A stretch of DNA of 64,000 nt from Cephalopachus bancanus (lineage: Eukaryota > Chordata > Mammalia > Primates > Tarsiidae). The stretch spans positions 18,166,001 to 18,230,000 of the forward strand of contig JAPVLO010000008.1 of the NCBI GenBank assembly GCA_027257055.1. Reading direction: 5' to 3'. Of this stretch, positions 1 to 11,639 are shown one piece after another. Under the pieces are notes generated by a model. The model did no database searches. It was not told the DNA's origin and saw only the letters and a program-made list of their open reading frames with translations. The translations under genes and the position numbers were made by a program. The number at the start of each line of letters is the position of its first letter. Within the stretch, counting starts at the first letter, position 1.

Positions 1-379
1 CCTGGGATTTGGTTCATGGATTAGAATTACTTTTTTACTTCTTGCTTTTTAAAAACATGAATCTTATCAAAAAAGCACTTTCCAACTCAATCCTTTAGTG
101 GTTCCCTACTATTCTGAGATGAAAGGATTTACGTGCTGTGCTATAGCCATTCCAAAATACTTGCATCCCCCAAATGTTTCCTGCCATGTTTCTCTTCTGC
201 ATTTGATTTCTCCTCATCCTTTAAATCTTTCATTTTAGAAGCACTGTTTACTGAGCCCTGCCCATATTTCCTGTGTAGATGTGTGCTCTCTTCTTTTGGA
301 CCCAGAGCTCCCAGTGTTGATGTCATTAGAGCCACTTGCCACATGATCTTGATACTGATTGCATTTTTTGCGTCCCCTG

Positions 380-490
380 ATCAACTAGGATTTTGCAGGG
401 CAGGGGATCTGTTGACTTTATATCCTAGTGCCCAGGATAGCCCTTGACATATAGCTTTACCTCAATATTCTTGGAATAAATGCTCATTAA
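380..490 (+). repeat. L2 LINE 3'-end fragment
   Basis: The text reads like the L2 3' terminus: a 'gggcagggac...tgtt' motif, then a 'cctagtgcccag' motif, a 'gacatatag' motif and finally 'aataaatgctc'. It is heavily diverged, as expected for an ancient mammalian LINE. Called from memory of the consensus. Confidence 0.4.
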
Positions 491-950
491 TGGTGCATAA
501 AAAGGATTAGGAAGTCTTGGGGCTAAGGATGGAGGGCCAACTTCATTGTTAACCCTGGGCCAACTAAGCTAACTGCTGAAGACAGAAGAGAGATCTAAGA
601 AGCTAAGGGACCTTGGATTGGGGTCTCTGTGGCCTACGTTTCTAGTGTTCCCTGAGTTTTGCCCCAGGCCCTCTTCATTCCTTTTCCTGACACTTCAGCT
701 ACTCTCAGAGCTTCATCTAGTGTCTTCAGATTCTTGATTCCTAAAGCTATATTCCTTGGCCACTTCGCTTCTCTGACCATCAGGTCTATATTATCCAACC
801 TCATGTCTTCATTTAGAAGTTTTGTAGACACATTCACTTAGTAAATACAAATGGATTGTGTTTAACATCTTTCTTTACCAATTTGTTGCTTCTGCATGTT
901 CCTTATTTCAGCGAAGTATTTCATTCAGTTGCCAAAGCCACAAATCTTCA
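490..950. other. No gene seen; unassigned
   Basis: Unique-looking AT-rich sequence. The short open frames here on both strands (60-67 codons) overlap one another and show no recognisable domain. The right part may be the upstream extension of the L2 that follows. Confidence 0.4.
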
Positions 951-1665
951 TTTCTCCTGTTTCCCTATCCCATACACAATCACAAAGTTGTGTCCGTTCA
1001 ATTTGTGAAATATTTTCTGAATCTAGTTACCTTTCTCCACCCACACCATTAATAGCACATTTCGGGCTATCATTTCTTTCCTGGTGGCCTCCAAATTCAG
1101 ATATTTGCTTTCAATTGTGTTTCTTGTGGGTCATGTGTAGCTATATTGAAGCCAGAATAAGCTTTCTAAAGCACCAAAGAGATTGTGTAATTTTTCTGTT
1201 TGATTTTCTGCATTGTTTTCAAATTAATGTCTGAGCTCACTAGCCCAGTATGCCTGGTCTTTCTCAGGAGCTCCATTTGCCCTTCTTCCCCACACTGAAC
1301 ATTATATGTGTCAACCATATTGTATGTGTTTTAATTTCACAAACAATATTTGCACTCCCAGTCCCTGACATGTGTTCCTTCTGCCCAGAACACAACTGAT
1401 TGCTTCTTTCTTCAGCACGCTAGCTCCTTAATTTATCAACTTTAGGCATGGTTGCTTTCATGATGCCTCCTCTCATCAGTCTGCTGCATGTTGCCAAGTA
1501 CCTTGTCCTTTGCCCATTTTTGCATCTTTTAAACAACATATTGTGGCTTGTAGTGACCCTCCACTCAGTGATAAACTTGATCAAGGGTTGATCACTTTTG
1601 TGCCTCATTACCTAGCACTATGCCTGGTTTATCATAGGTACTAAATAAAGAGTTACTGAATCAGT
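950..1665 (+). repeat. L2 LINE, longer 3' fragment
   Basis: Several blocks follow the order of the L2 3' region: 'ctttctggtggcctcc' type text, 'gccagaataagctttctaaagc', a 'ttccttctgcccagaac' block, and the terminal 'acctagcactatgcctgg...actaaataaagagttactgaa'. Divergence is high and edges are approximate. No open frame of L2 reverse transcriptase survives. Confidence 0.5.
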
Positions 1666-1841
1666 TTTAGGATAGGGACACGTGAATATAAATTCAAAGT
1701 ATCTGGAGCTTCAACAATACAACAGAGACCTTTTCAAACTGTGTTCTTTTGCTTCCACTATGAACTGCTGGCTCTTCAAAAGGAGTTCTTAGGAAGTTAA
1801 GCTAAGAGTTGTCAAAGGATTAGAAAATAAATTAAACATCT

Positions 1842-3696
1842 TTCTTGAGATGTAATTCAGTAACATAGAAGTCACCCATTTCAGGTGTACAATTCAATGG
1901 TTTTATATATTCAGAATTGTGTATCCATTACCCAAATTTAAGTTTCAAACATTTTGATCACTCAAAAGAGAAATCCCATACCTGTTAGTACTCAATGCCC
2001 CATATCCCCTCCCACTCTACCCCAACTCTACACAACCACTAATCTACTGTCTGTCACTATAGATGTGCCTATCCTGGACATTTCACATAAATAAAATAAA
2101 ATAATACAATGTATAGTCTTTTGCATTTGACTTAGCTTCCTTAGCAAGGTTTCAAGATTCATCCTTGTGGTAGCATGCATTAGTACTTTACTCCTTTTTA
2201 TTGCCAAACGATATTCCATTCTATGAACTTGTCAGACTTTCTGCATTCAACAACTGTTAGTCATTTGGGTTGATTCCACATTTCAGTTATTATGACTAAT
2301 GCTACTATGAACATTCTTATATAAGTTGTGTGGACATATGATTTATGTTTTCATTTCTCTTGAGTATACACCTAGGTGTGGAATTACTGGGTTATATGGT
2401 AACTGTTAGGTCAGTGGACTGGGGCCACGGGCAAGATGCACAAATTGCACAGAAATTAGATTGGAAGATAGTTTATTTAAAAAGCAAATTAAAGAGAGAG
2501 AGAAGGTGAATCTAGCTTCTCAAGGAAGAGAAGGGGGCCAGGCATCTGAAGAAAATGTGGCAACGAGTGTTTGAGGTTGAATGCTTTTAAAGTTTCCCTT
2601 TGGTGGTTGCCATAGTGATAGGGCGGTGGTCTGTTTTGCAGTATCATGAAAGGGACAGGTAAGCAGAGGAACTGTTACCATAGTGATGGGGTAGTGATCT
2701 GTGTCACACAGGTCATGAACGGTTGATTACAATAGATTAGGTCATCTTGGTCCTTTTTGGCTGGAAGGCAAATACTTGGGTCCAGGAAACCAGTTCTGCC
2801 CTTTGCCAATAATTGAAGTCAAGTTAATATAATTTGCTGAGAAAGTATGACAGAGCTAAGCAGTGTTAAATGGCTGCACTTTAGTTAAGGTTACTCCACT
2901 TTTTGACTCCTTACCTTTATCGTAACTCTATGTTTAACATTTTAAGCAGCTGCCAAATCATTTTCTAAAGCAGCCATACCATTTTGCATTCTCATCAGCA
3001 ATGTATGTATGAGAGAGTTCCAATTTCACATCATCACCAACACTTGTTATTATCTGTCTTTTGGATTACTCCCCTACTAGTTGATGCAAAATGTTACATC
3101 ATTGTGGTTTTGATTTGCATTTTCTTCAAGGGTAATGATGTTGAGCATCTTTTCATGTGCTTATTGGCCATTTGTATATTTTCCTTTTAGAAATGACTTT
3201 TCAGACTTTTTGCTCGTTTTTATTTGAGTTATTTTTGCCTTTTTAATTATTAAGTTTTAAGGATTCTTTTTGTATATTTTAGATTCTAGTCCCTTGTCTA
3301 AAATATGATTTGCAAATATTTTCTCCCATTTTGTATGGTTTAGTTCCACTTTCTTGTTGGACTCATTTGAAGTAAAAAAGTTTTTTATTTTTATTACAGA
3401 CCTATTTGTCAAGTTTTTCTTTTGTGGCTTATGCTTTTGGTGTCATATCTTAGAAACCAATTTCTGATCCTAGGTCACATAGATTTACTCTTGTTTTCTT
3501 GTAAGAATTTGATAGTTCTAACTCTCTCTTACATGTAGGTCTGTGATCCATTTTGAATTAATTTTTTGCATATGATATAAAGTTGTAAAACTTCATTCTT
3601 TTGTGCACAGATATTCAGTTGTCCTAGCCAGAGCCATTTGTTTAAAAGAGTGTTATTTTCTCATTGGATTATCTTGGTACCCTTGTTAATGTCAAG
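1842..3696 (-). mobile_element. Old L1 (L1M-type) 3' part, split by an LTR
   Basis: Read on the minus strand this is the end of ORF2 and the 3' region of an old mammalian L1. On the + strand the hallmarks are 'ggtgtacaattcaatgg', 'gattcatccttgtggtagcatg', 'gatattccattctatg', 'tgttgagcatcttttcatg' and 'gatttgcaaatattttctccca'. It is interrupted at 2404-2922 by a solo LTR; the L1 text runs on smoothly across that site ('ggtaac' then 'tctatgtttaac'). Many frameshifts and stops; no coding capacity. Confidence 0.8.
2404..2922 (-). mobile_element. Solo ERV-type LTR inserted in an L1
   Basis: A 519-bp block interrupts the L1 and is flanked by a short direct repeat (TAAC, extendable to GTAAC/T) at 2400-2403 and 2923-2926. 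It starts TG and ends CG, one transition from the canonical TG...CA. The minus strand has an AATAAA polyadenylation signal at about 2473-2478, so the LTR is oriented minus. No internal retroviral sequence is attached, so it is a solo LTR left by recombination. I cannot name the family; a 4-bp duplication would fit a class I ERV. Confidence 0.6.
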
Positions 3697-3752
3697 GTAT
3701 TTTGTCTTAATTGTCCTAGATATTATTATTTGCCATATAAGTAATACATGAT

Positions 3753-3975
3753 AGAAAGTAATAATAATAACTGACATTATTGAGTTGTGACTAGGTCTTA
3801 GGCACTATTCTAGAAGTTTACCATTTCGTATTTTCAGTAACTCTATGAGATAGGCACTGCTATTAACAACTCTTTTATAGCTGAGGAAGCAGAAGCATGG
3901 AAAGTTTGAATAACTTGAAAAAGGTCACATAGATATTAAGTGTTAGAGGCAAGCCTTGAACTGAGAAACTGATGT
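3753..3975 (+). repeat. MIR SINE
   Basis: Follows the MIR body in order: 'taactgacattattgag', 'ggcactattctagaagttta', 'actctatgagataggcactgctatta', a 'gctgaggaagcagaagca' block, and 'ggtcacatagatattaagtg'. Ancient tRNA-derived SINE, about 70-75% similar by eye. Confidence 0.65.
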
Positions 3976-4218
3976 TTTATACATCATTCCATGCCTGATT
4001 GTGTCTTATTTACAAGAGATGCAAAATTTTAAAATGGACAAAATTCTGTTATCCAGAGTACTGTCAATATTTTTATGTACAGCCTTCCAAACTTTGTTCT
4101 ATACAAGAAATGTTATAACAATGGGATTACAGTACATATAACACTCTTGAAATGACTTTATTTACTTTATTGATATATCATTACTAACTTTCCTTGCTAC
4201 ATCTAACACATCATTCTT

Positions 4219-4526
4219 TTTCTTTTTTTCTTTTTTTCGAGTTGGAGTCTCACTCTGTCGCTCAAGCTGGAGTGCCATGGCATGCTCATGGCCACTGCAG
4301 CCTTGACCTGCTGGGCTTAGGCAATCCTTCCAGCTCAGCCTTCCAAGTAGCTGGAACTATAGGCACGTGCCACCACACCTGTGGCTAATGTTTTGATTTG
4401 TTGTAGAGACGAGGTCTCACCAAATTACCCAGGCTGGTCTTGAACCCCTGGGCTCAGGCAATCCTCTTGCTTTGGCCTCCCAAAGTGCTGGGATTACAGG
4501 CTTGCACCATCATGCCTGGCCTAAAG
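4219..4526 (-). mobile_element. Alu-type dimeric SINE, older subtype
   Basis: The T-tail lies at the left and the element reads on the minus strand. Both 7SL-like arms and the middle linker are present. A 10-bp target-site duplication CATCATTCTT flanks it (4209-4218 and 4527-4536). It keeps the CCAAATTG block in the left arm that younger copies in this window lack. Confidence 0.9.
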
Positions 4527-4667
4527 CATCATTCTTAAAGGATGCATAGTATTCTACCTCTTGTCTGCACCATCATTAATTTAGGCAATCTGCTATTGTT
4601 GAACAATTAGCTTGCTTTTGAGTTTTTAGCTTATAACAACGATCTGATACATATATCTTTGAAGACA

Positions 4668-4956
4668 TTTTTTTTTTTTTTTGAGTTGGAGTCTCACTCT
4701 GTAGCCCAGGCTGGAGTGCAGTGGCATGCTCACAGCCACCTCAGTGTCAACCTGGTGGGCTCTAGCAATCCTTCCATCTCAGCCTTCCAAGTAGCCGGAA
4801 CTACATGTGTGAGCTACCATACCCAGCTAATTTTTTGATTTTTTTTTGTAGAGATGAGTTGCCTGGGCCGGTTTCGAACCCATGGGCCCAGGCAATACAC
4901 TCGCCTCAGCCTCCCAAATTGCTGGGATTACAGGCTGAGCCACCGAGTCCGGCCCC
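4668..4956 (-). mobile_element. Alu-type dimeric SINE
   Basis: Minus-oriented dimer with a T-tail at left. Target-site duplication TTGAAGACA at 4659-4667 and 4957-4965. About 15 bp are missing in the left arm after 'gtagagatgag', a private deletion overlapping the diagnostic gap of the younger subtype. Confidence 0.9.
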
Positions 4957-5459
4957 TTGAAGACACTGTTTAATGTGTACTTTTCACTTTTTTTCTTGGG
5001 ATAAGGGAGTAATTCCTCTAGTAGAAATTTAAAGAATATGGAAAAAAATTTTAAACTTTTAATATATATTGAAAAATTGTTCTCTAGGAAGTTTCTACAT
5101 ATTTATCATTAATATTTTATATCTGCTAGGTGACTCTGATACCATATTGCTTTAGTGTGAATTTCTTTATCAGTGAGATTAAATATGTAGCAATGACTAT
5201 TATAATTTTCTTCTGTGAATTACCTATTCATATTTTACCTATCTTCATATGAAAGAGTTCCTTTTATACTAAAAATATTAACCCCCGTCTTTATTTTGTA
5301 TTTTCCCATAGTTTCTCATTTTTCTTTAAATTTTTCTATTTTTTTACATATAGAAGATTTAAATTTCTAATTGGCAAAATTTATCAACAAAGATATATTA
5401 GTCTTTTTCTTTATTTTTAAAAATAGAAAAGTCAAAAAATTGTTTCCAGAGCCTATTTT

Positions 5460-6740
5460 CCATTAGCTAGGTATAAGGGGAAGAGGGGACAAGGATGAGG
5501 AATCACAGACATTTTTCTTTCTAGTCCCCCTGCTTGTTTTGTCTTAAATATTGACTATCTATAGTCTTTTAACTTACAGGTAAATAAAGCATCAGCTTAA
5601 CCATTTGGCATTAAAAATGATGGTAGTAAGGCAGGCTGGGAGGGAGAACTAGCATTTCCTCCAAGTTGTATGGGTTTCAGCAGTATTTTCCTCTCTGTGG
5701 CTTTTACTCATTTAAATTTGCTCCTAGAATTAAGACATGATATCTTATAGCCCACATGACTTCATGTGTATGAGACCATATGGACTTTTATAGCTCAGGT
5801 AATCCTTAGAAAAATTGGTTAGAAAAATCACAGTGGTCAATCAGAGTCAAAAAAGACTTTAATTTGTTTTTACAGGACACAGTAAATAAAGGTTCTTGAG
5901 GGTATATGTTTTTAAACAAACTAGATTTGTGGGCATTAAGATGATGTTACTCTTCAGAAACCACTGCTGTGATGGCATGGTCTTTTGAACCAGTTTGTGC
6001 CATTTTTTTGTTTGTTTCATTGACTGTATAGCTTTTAATTTTTTTCAGACCATCTTTTTACTGACTTGACATTTAATATCTTTGACATGTGAATTTTCCT
6101 TATTTCATTTTACAAAGTCTCAGCAAAATATTTGTGTATCTTGCCTTTTTTTTTTTTTTTACCAATTATTGCAGTGCTTCAGGGCTTTTTTCCAATTCTG
6201 GTCTTCCACACAAGAATCATGAGGGTGATACCCAGACCAGCCTCTTCTCCTTGTGCAACCTTCCACAGGTCTACCCTCATGGTCTATGGGGGGGAAAGGG
6301 GGGACAACTCATTGCTGCTTTGTGTTCTTCTTGAGGGTCTGAGTTAAATGGCACATATGTAAAGAGACTTTTAAGTTGGAAATTTTGAGGGGTGTGTGTA
6401 CATTTTTAAAAACTGGAAATGTGGTTTTGCCACCTGCAGCTTATGTAGGAAGGCCTATATATGTGCATAAGGAATGTTATTTTGCTGAGATTGTATAGCC
6501 ACTTAAGCCCTTTGTGTTTATAGCAAGGGAGGTCACAACTCACATCTGAAGATATGATTTTGGATGATTAGAAGAACTTGCTTTTGACTTTCTACCAATG
6601 TACTTACTGATATATCAAAACTCACATTAGTGGGATCTGAAACCTTGAATGAGAAAGTGGAGAAGACACTGCTTTCCAGGTTCTAAAAATATGAGTTATG
6701 CATCTTGACTTACAAATTAGTTTTTACAGGAAGTTGGGAG
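5460..6740. other. No gene seen; unassigned, part may be an old repeat
   Basis: No coding frame beyond about 80 codons. The stretch 5870-6350 includes an AATAAA (5884-5889), a T-run at about 6147-6161 and GC-richer text with G-runs at about 6286-6303. It could be an unassigned old repeat or a retrocopied 3' UTR; I could not match it. Confidence 0.3.
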
Positions 6741-6744
6741 GTAA

Positions 6745-6950
6745 GAGTGAGTGATTTTATTATTATTTTGATGAATAACTACAGTTGATAGAGTATCTCT
6801 TATTTTCAGACATTGAATTAGTTTTCAGTTGATACCTACAATGACCTTGTGAAATAGGTGTTGTGAGTTACCATTTTACAGCTGGAAAATGTGAGGCTCA
6901 GAAATAATTTGCCAGAGATAACAAAGCTAGTAAGAGGTAGAACAGTAGGT
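6745..6950 (+). repeat. MIR SINE
   Basis: MIR order visible: 'gaccttgtgaaataggtgttg', 'ccattttacagctggaaaatgtgaggctcagaaa', 'ttgccagagataacaaagctagtaag'. Diverged and incomplete at the 5' side. Confidence 0.6.
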
Positions 6951-7922
6951 CATATGACTGTGAAATGCATATTTAAAAATCAGCTTTACTGAGTTCGCAT
7001 ACAATAAATAGCACATATTTAAAGTGTATACTTTGTTAAGTTTTGACATATGCACATACCAGAACCATCACTGCATTTGAGATAAAGAACATATTCATCA
7101 CCTCCAAAGTTTTCCTCATGACCCTTTTTAATGTGTCCCTTTCCCCATATACCTATTCCCAGGCAACCGATTATCTGCTTTCTAGCACTGTAGATTATCA
7201 TATAGTGTACCTTCTTAGCATACATGTATCAATGGTTCATTCTTTATATTATGGAACACTATTATATTATGTGACTTATAGTCCACAATATGTTTTATTT
7301 ATTCATTGTTGGTGGGCATTTGGGCTGCTTTCAGTTTGGGGCTATTACAAATAAAGTTGCTAAGAATATTTGTATGCAAAATTTTGTATGAATATAAGCT
7401 TTCGCTTTTCTAGATACTGAAAAAGCAGAATGGCTATATTACAGAGTAGCTGATGTTTAACGTTTTAAGAAACTGCCAAACTTTTTTCCAACTTGTGCCA
7501 TTTTACATTCCCATCAGCAGAGTATGGAGTTCTAGTTGCTCCATACCCTTGTCAACATTTGGCATGATTAGTCTTTTTAGTGAGTGGTTTCTCACTGTGA
7601 CTTAATAATTTGGATTTCTGTAATACCTAATGATGTTGAGCATTTTCTTATATGCTTATTTCCCACCTGTATATCTTCTCTGGTAAAATCTCTGTTCAAA
7701 TTTTTTTGTTTACTTTAAAAATTGCTAATTTAGTACTGAATTGTGCATTTGTATCTTTTACATACCAATCCTTTATCAGCCATGTAATTTGAAAATATTT
7801 TCTTGCAGTCTGTGGCTTGCTTTTTTATTTTCTTAACACTGTCTTTTGAAGAGCAGAATGCTCTTATTTAATGAAGTTGAGTTTATCAATTTGTTATTTT
7901 TATAGATTGTGGTTTTGGTGTC

Positions 7923-8321
7923 TCTTATGGGTTAATTGTGTCTGCCTATAAAAGATGTTGGAGTCCCCTTAGGATGTAAGCTATTTTAGAGATAGGGTCT
8001 TTACAGATGTAATCAAGTTAAAGTTAGATCACTAGTGTGGGTTTTAATCCAGTAAGCCCATAGTCCTTATAAAAAGCAGAAATTTAGATAGACATGTAAA
8101 AAGGGAAGACTAATATGAAGATACAGAGAGATGATAATCATCTCCAAGTCAAGGAGAGAGACCTGAAACACATCCTTCCTTCACATCCTTCAGAAAGAAC
8201 CAACCCTGCTGATGCTTTGATTTTGGAATTTAGCCTTCAGAACTGTAAGACCATACATTTTTGTCATTTAAGCCACCCAGTTTGTGGTATTTCATTATGG
8301 CAGACGTAGAAAACCAGTACA
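7923..8321 (+). mobile_element. MaLR-type (MLT1/MST-like) solo LTR
   Basis: The text follows the MaLR LTR: 'gttaattgtgtctgcc', 'gggtctttacagatgtaatcaagttaaa', 'gtccttataaaaagcagaa', 'gattttggaatttagcc', 'aagccacccagtttgtggt'. It interrupts the surrounding L1, with the 5-bp duplication GTGTC at 7918-7922 and 8322-8326. The 5 bp fits the ERVL/MaLR class. No internal region is present. Confidence 0.8.
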
Positions 8322-8615
8322 GTGTCACAAAGATTTTCTCCTATATTTTCTTTTGGAACTTTCATAGCTTGAAGATTTACATTGAGGTCTATGATCTATT
8401 TTGAGTTGATTTTGTATGTGGTAGGAAGTATAAGTTAAAACTCAATATCTTGCATATGCATATCCAGTAGTTCCAACCCATTTGTTAAAATGACTATCCT
8501 TTCTCTACTGAATTTTTATTTCACTTTTGTTTAAAATTAGTTTTCTATATATACATATCTTTTTCAAGACTGTTCTGTTCCATTGATCCATGTCTATCTT
8601 GATGCTAATCCCAAA

Positions 8616-8680
8616 CTGTTACTATATAATAAGACTTGAAATCTGTTTATTCCTGTTACTATAAAATAAGACTTGAAATC
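8616..8680. repeat. Two-copy tandem duplication, period 37
   Basis: A 28-bp unit starting 'ctgttactata' occurs at 8616-8643 and again at 8653-8680 with one mismatch. It is a local duplication within the L1 body. Confidence 0.85.
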
Positions 8681-9489
8681 AGGTTATATTAATTCCCACA
8701 TCTTTGATCTATTTCAAAGTTGCTTTGGCCCTTTTAGGCCCGTGTTTTTCCATATAAATTTTAGAATCAGTCAATTGATACAATAGGGTTTTGTTGATGC
8801 TATAGATAAATTTGGGGAAGCAACATCTTAACAATATCTTCTGACCCGTAAATGTAGTATATGTCACCATTATTTTAGGTTTTCTTTAGTTTATCTTGGC
8901 AACATTTTGTGGTTTTCAGTATACTGGTCTTAATTTCTTGTCAGATTTTTTTTACCAAGTATTTCTTATTTTTGATATAAATGGTATTATTTAAAAATTT
9001 TAACTTCTGATTGCTAATTTATAATATACAGAAGTACAATTAATTTTTTTATAATGAGCTCATACCTTGTAGGCTTACTAAGTGAATTGGTTAGTTCCAG
9101 TAGCTTTTTGGTAGATCCCATGAGATTTTTAGCATAAAATATCATGTTGTCTGAAATAAAGACAGTTTTACTTCTTTTCAAATCTGTATGCTTTTTATTT
9201 CTTTTAATAGTCTTAATGCACTGGATACAACCTTCAGAATAATGTTAAGTATTAGTAGTAAGAGGAGCCATCTTTGTCTTGTACCTGATCTTAAGAGGAA
9301 AGCATTCAGTGTTTTACAGGTGTGATGTTGGTCAGAAATTGGTACTTTTTCCTCTGTAAAGAAAAAGGTAGTATGTTTTTGGCTTAGGATCACATGGTTT
9401 CTCCAGTAACTACTCACTCTGATGTTGTAGTTCAAAATCAACCATGTCTTTCTTATAAGCATGCACTGATTATTATTTAACTGGATAGT

Positions 9490-9860
9490 CAAGTGGGATT
9501 CTTTGCAGATGTTTGGTGTTTTCTCTTTATGCAGTTCTGTTTACTCAGGTACTCTGTTTGCAAGTTCTAGCTGCCTTGGTCTCCCTGGAATCTCAACTCC
9601 ATATCTTGACTTAGGGAGTCCACTGGGTTCCATCTGGGTTATCCCTCCTTGTACTGAGCCCTGGAAACTTTCTCAAGGCAGTAAGCTGTGGCAATCATAG
9701 AACTCTTCTCATTTGTTTCCCAGTCTTAGATACAAATCTTTATTGTTTAATCTTTGTGGCTTGATGTCCAGTATCTTGAAAACCATTGTTTTATGTTTTG
9801 GGTATTTTTAAGATTATTTCTCATGAGAGGGCAAATCTAGCCACTGACACTTCACCTTAA
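9490..9860 (-). mobile_element. Probable old L1 fragment
   Basis: Text such as 'gaaactttctcaaggcagtaagctgtgg', 'aactcttctcatttgtttcccagtctta' and 'ttgaaaaccattgttttatg' resembles a region of old L1M elements. It lies just beyond the longer L1 and may be the same insertion. Uncertain. Confidence 0.4.
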
Positions 9861-10235
9861 TCAGAAGTAATATGTGCCACATTTCTCCCTGCAATCTTAC
9901 ATTATTCTGCATCCTAGTTAAGAGTCTATTGATCATTATCTAACTTGGAGGAATCTAAAGCCACAGAGTTGTAGCAGACAGCTGTAAAGGAGTTTTTCAG
10001 GAAGCATTTATTAAAGGAATGATGGAAAACAAGACCCCAAACCATGTTTGAATTGATATCTGACTATTTTGTTTGTAAATACACATTTCTACTATTTATC
10101 TTGAAAGTTTATCTGAAACTCTTTGTTCCACGTCTTCCTGTTGTTGATGAAAAAAAGTCATACACTGTAAAATATTTATTTTTTAAATTGCTGACAAAAG
10201 TGACATACTTGTTAAATATTTTTAAAGATCCATAT
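9860..10235. other. No gene seen; unassigned
   Basis: AT-rich sequence without a recognised repeat or a convincing frame. Confidence 0.3.
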
Positions 10236-10459
10236 GAGTGACCATGGTCTGGGGTTATAGTCTTAGGAGGTCCTAAGAACATGTGCCTGAGGTGGTTGGG
10301 TTACAGCTTGGTTTTATACATTTTAGGGAGACAGAAGTTACAGGCAAAGACATAAATCAATTCATGGACGGTATACATTGATTTGGCCTGGAAAGGTGAG
10401 AATTGAAAGGGGAGGGTGGTGGTGGAGGTGGGGGCTTACAAGTCATAGGTGGATTTAAA

Positions 10460-10654
10460 GATTTTTCTGATTAGCAATTGTTTGGAGGAGTCAAACTCTG
10501 CCTAAAAAGTTGAAGTCAGTAGAAAGTTGTTATGTAGATCAGGCCCCTAAGCAGCAGGTTTCAGTGAGATAAATGTCCCTCTTTGGATCTTAAAAGGTGT
10601 CAGACTCTTAGTTAATCTCTCCTGGATCTGGGGAAGATCGAGAAAGGGAAGGAG
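10460..10654. repeat. Copy A of a 195-bp dispersed direct repeat
   Basis: This 195-bp stretch recurs at 11640-11835 with 4 substitutions and a 1-bp insertion. Copy A is continuous with LTR-type sequence on its left. On its right it ends at the left target-site duplication of an Alu; the LTR text resumes after the Alu, so copy A is the original. Confidence 0.95.
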
Positions 10655-10961
10655 GTTTTTTTTTGTTGTTGTTTTTTGTTTTTTTTGAGTTGGAGTCTCA
10701 CTCTGTCCCCCAGACTGGAGTGCAGTTGCCGCTCCCGGCCACCACAGCCTCGACCTGCTGGGCTCCGGCGATCCTTCCGCCTCAGCCTTCCGAGTAGCCG
10801 GAATTACAGGCATGCACTACCATGCCCGGCTGATTTTTTTGATTTATTGCAGAGATGAGGTCTCGCCGCCCAGGCGGGTCTCAAACCCGCAGACTCAGGC
10901 AATCCATTCACCTCAGCCTCCCAATGGTGCGGGATTACAGGCTGAGGCACCAAGCCCGGCT
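10655..10961 (-). mobile_element. Alu-type dimeric SINE, young subtype
   Basis: Minus-oriented dimer with T-tail at left. Target-site duplication GGGAAGGAG at 10646-10654 and 10962-10970; on the element's sense strand it extends into an A-run, as expected for L1-type priming. The left arm reads 'ctcgccgcccagg', lacking the CCAAGTTG block. Many CpGs are retained, so it is young. Confidence 0.93.
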
Positions 10962-11234
10962 GGGAAGGAGTTTTTTACAGAGGCAAATTTCCCTACAAAA
11001 GATGCCTTTGCAGAGCTATTTGATATATTTTGATATGTCAAAGAAATATATTTTAAAATACAATATTTTTATTTTCTTCAGAGTCTGCTATCTGTCATGT
11101 GATACTATACCAGAGTCAGTTGGAATTTGGTATCTTATTACCAAAAGACTGTTTTGTGAATCTTAGGATCTCTATGTAAATGTTAATGCTAGTCAGTTGT
11201 GCCTAAACCGCAAAAGGAAGGGGTTATAAAGAGG

Positions 11235-11271
11235 GACATAAAGGGAGGTGTGTCTGACCTCCCTTTATGTC
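11235..11271. repeat. Perfect 15-bp inverted repeat, 7-nt loop
   Basis: The arm at 11235-11249 (GACATAAAGGGAGGT) is exactly the reverse complement of 11257-11271; the loop is GTGTCTG. It lies near the right end of the LTR-type element. It could fold as a hairpin in RNA of either strand. Confidence 0.9.
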
Positions 11272-11439
11272 AGGCATGAAATTTAGTGATTTAAGTTCCT
11301 GTTGGTCCATAGGGGGTCCATGCAGTCAAGTGGGGGACTTAGAAATTTATTTTTGTTTATACTATTATATTAGCTTTTACTCTTCATGGTATTATTTTTA
11401 GGGAGAAGGATCTCAAAAAAATATTAGATCTGACCAATT

Positions 11440-11639
11440 TGTCAACAAATATTTTTTGAGTGCCTGCCTTATGCCAGGTACTGTTTTAGGTATTAAGAGT
11501 ACCAAAGTGAAAATCAAATTGATGATTTATTTGTGCTTGTATACTAGTAGAATGAAGCATAAGATAAATAAATAAGTAAAATATATGGAATAACCAGTTG
11601 TGACCAGTGCTTTGGAGAACAAGAAGGCTAATTGGGACT
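11440..11639 (-). repeat. L2 LINE 3' end
   Basis: Antisense L2 terminus: 'caacaaatattttttgagtgcc', 'atgccaggtactgttttaggtatt', then 'aagataaataaataagtaaa' and 'tgaccagtgctttggagaa'. It is interrupted at 11640 by copy B of the 195-bp repeat and may resume after 11835 ('tgctggtggcattgg'). Confidence 0.55.

Larger units (their letters stand above)
4010..5460 (-). mobile_element. Probable old L1/HAL1-like sequence, split by two Alus
   Basis: Between and around the two Alus the text ('tagtattctacctcttgtctgcacc', 'ctgctaggtgactctgatacc', 'aattacctattcatattttacc') resembles the minus strand of old L1 or HAL1 3' regions. Both Alus can be removed to rejoin it at their target sites. Family and edges are uncertain. 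Confidence 0.35.
6971..9350 (-). mobile_element. Old L1 (L1M-type) ORF2/3' region, split by an LTR
   Basis: Minus-strand L1 recognised on the + strand by 'tgagataaagaacatattcatcacc', 'ttttaagaaactgccaaac', 'aatgatgttgagcattttctta', 'ttttcttgcagtctgtggc', 'gttctgttccattgatcc' and 'ggagccatctttgtcttgt'. An LTR at 7923-8321 interrupts it. ORF2 is broken by many stops. A 37-bp-period tandem duplication lies inside at 8616-8680. Confidence 0.8.
10236..11345 (+). mobile_element. LTR-retrotransposon fragment (ERV/MaLR-type), split by an Alu
   Basis: Blocks such as 'gggagacagaagttacaggcaaa', 'gattagcaattgtttggagga', 'agagtctgctatctgtcatgtg' and 'gtgtctgacctccctttatgtc' match an old endogenous-retrovirus-type repeat I recognise but cannot name. 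The Alu at 10655-10961 splits it; the text continues across the Alu target site. No retroviral coding frame is visible. Its 10460-10654 part is duplicated at 11640-11835, and 11235-11271 is a perfect hairpin. Confidence 0.55.

Noticed and set aside
2404..2922. Complete endogenous retrovirus
   Set aside because: Only a solo LTR is present; the L1 text resumes directly on both sides and no internal retroviral region is found anywhere nearby.
5870..6350. Processed pseudogene or conserved 3' UTR
   Set aside because: Has an AATAAA and a T-run but no identifiable source gene, no terminal A-tail in a consistent place and no flanking duplication.
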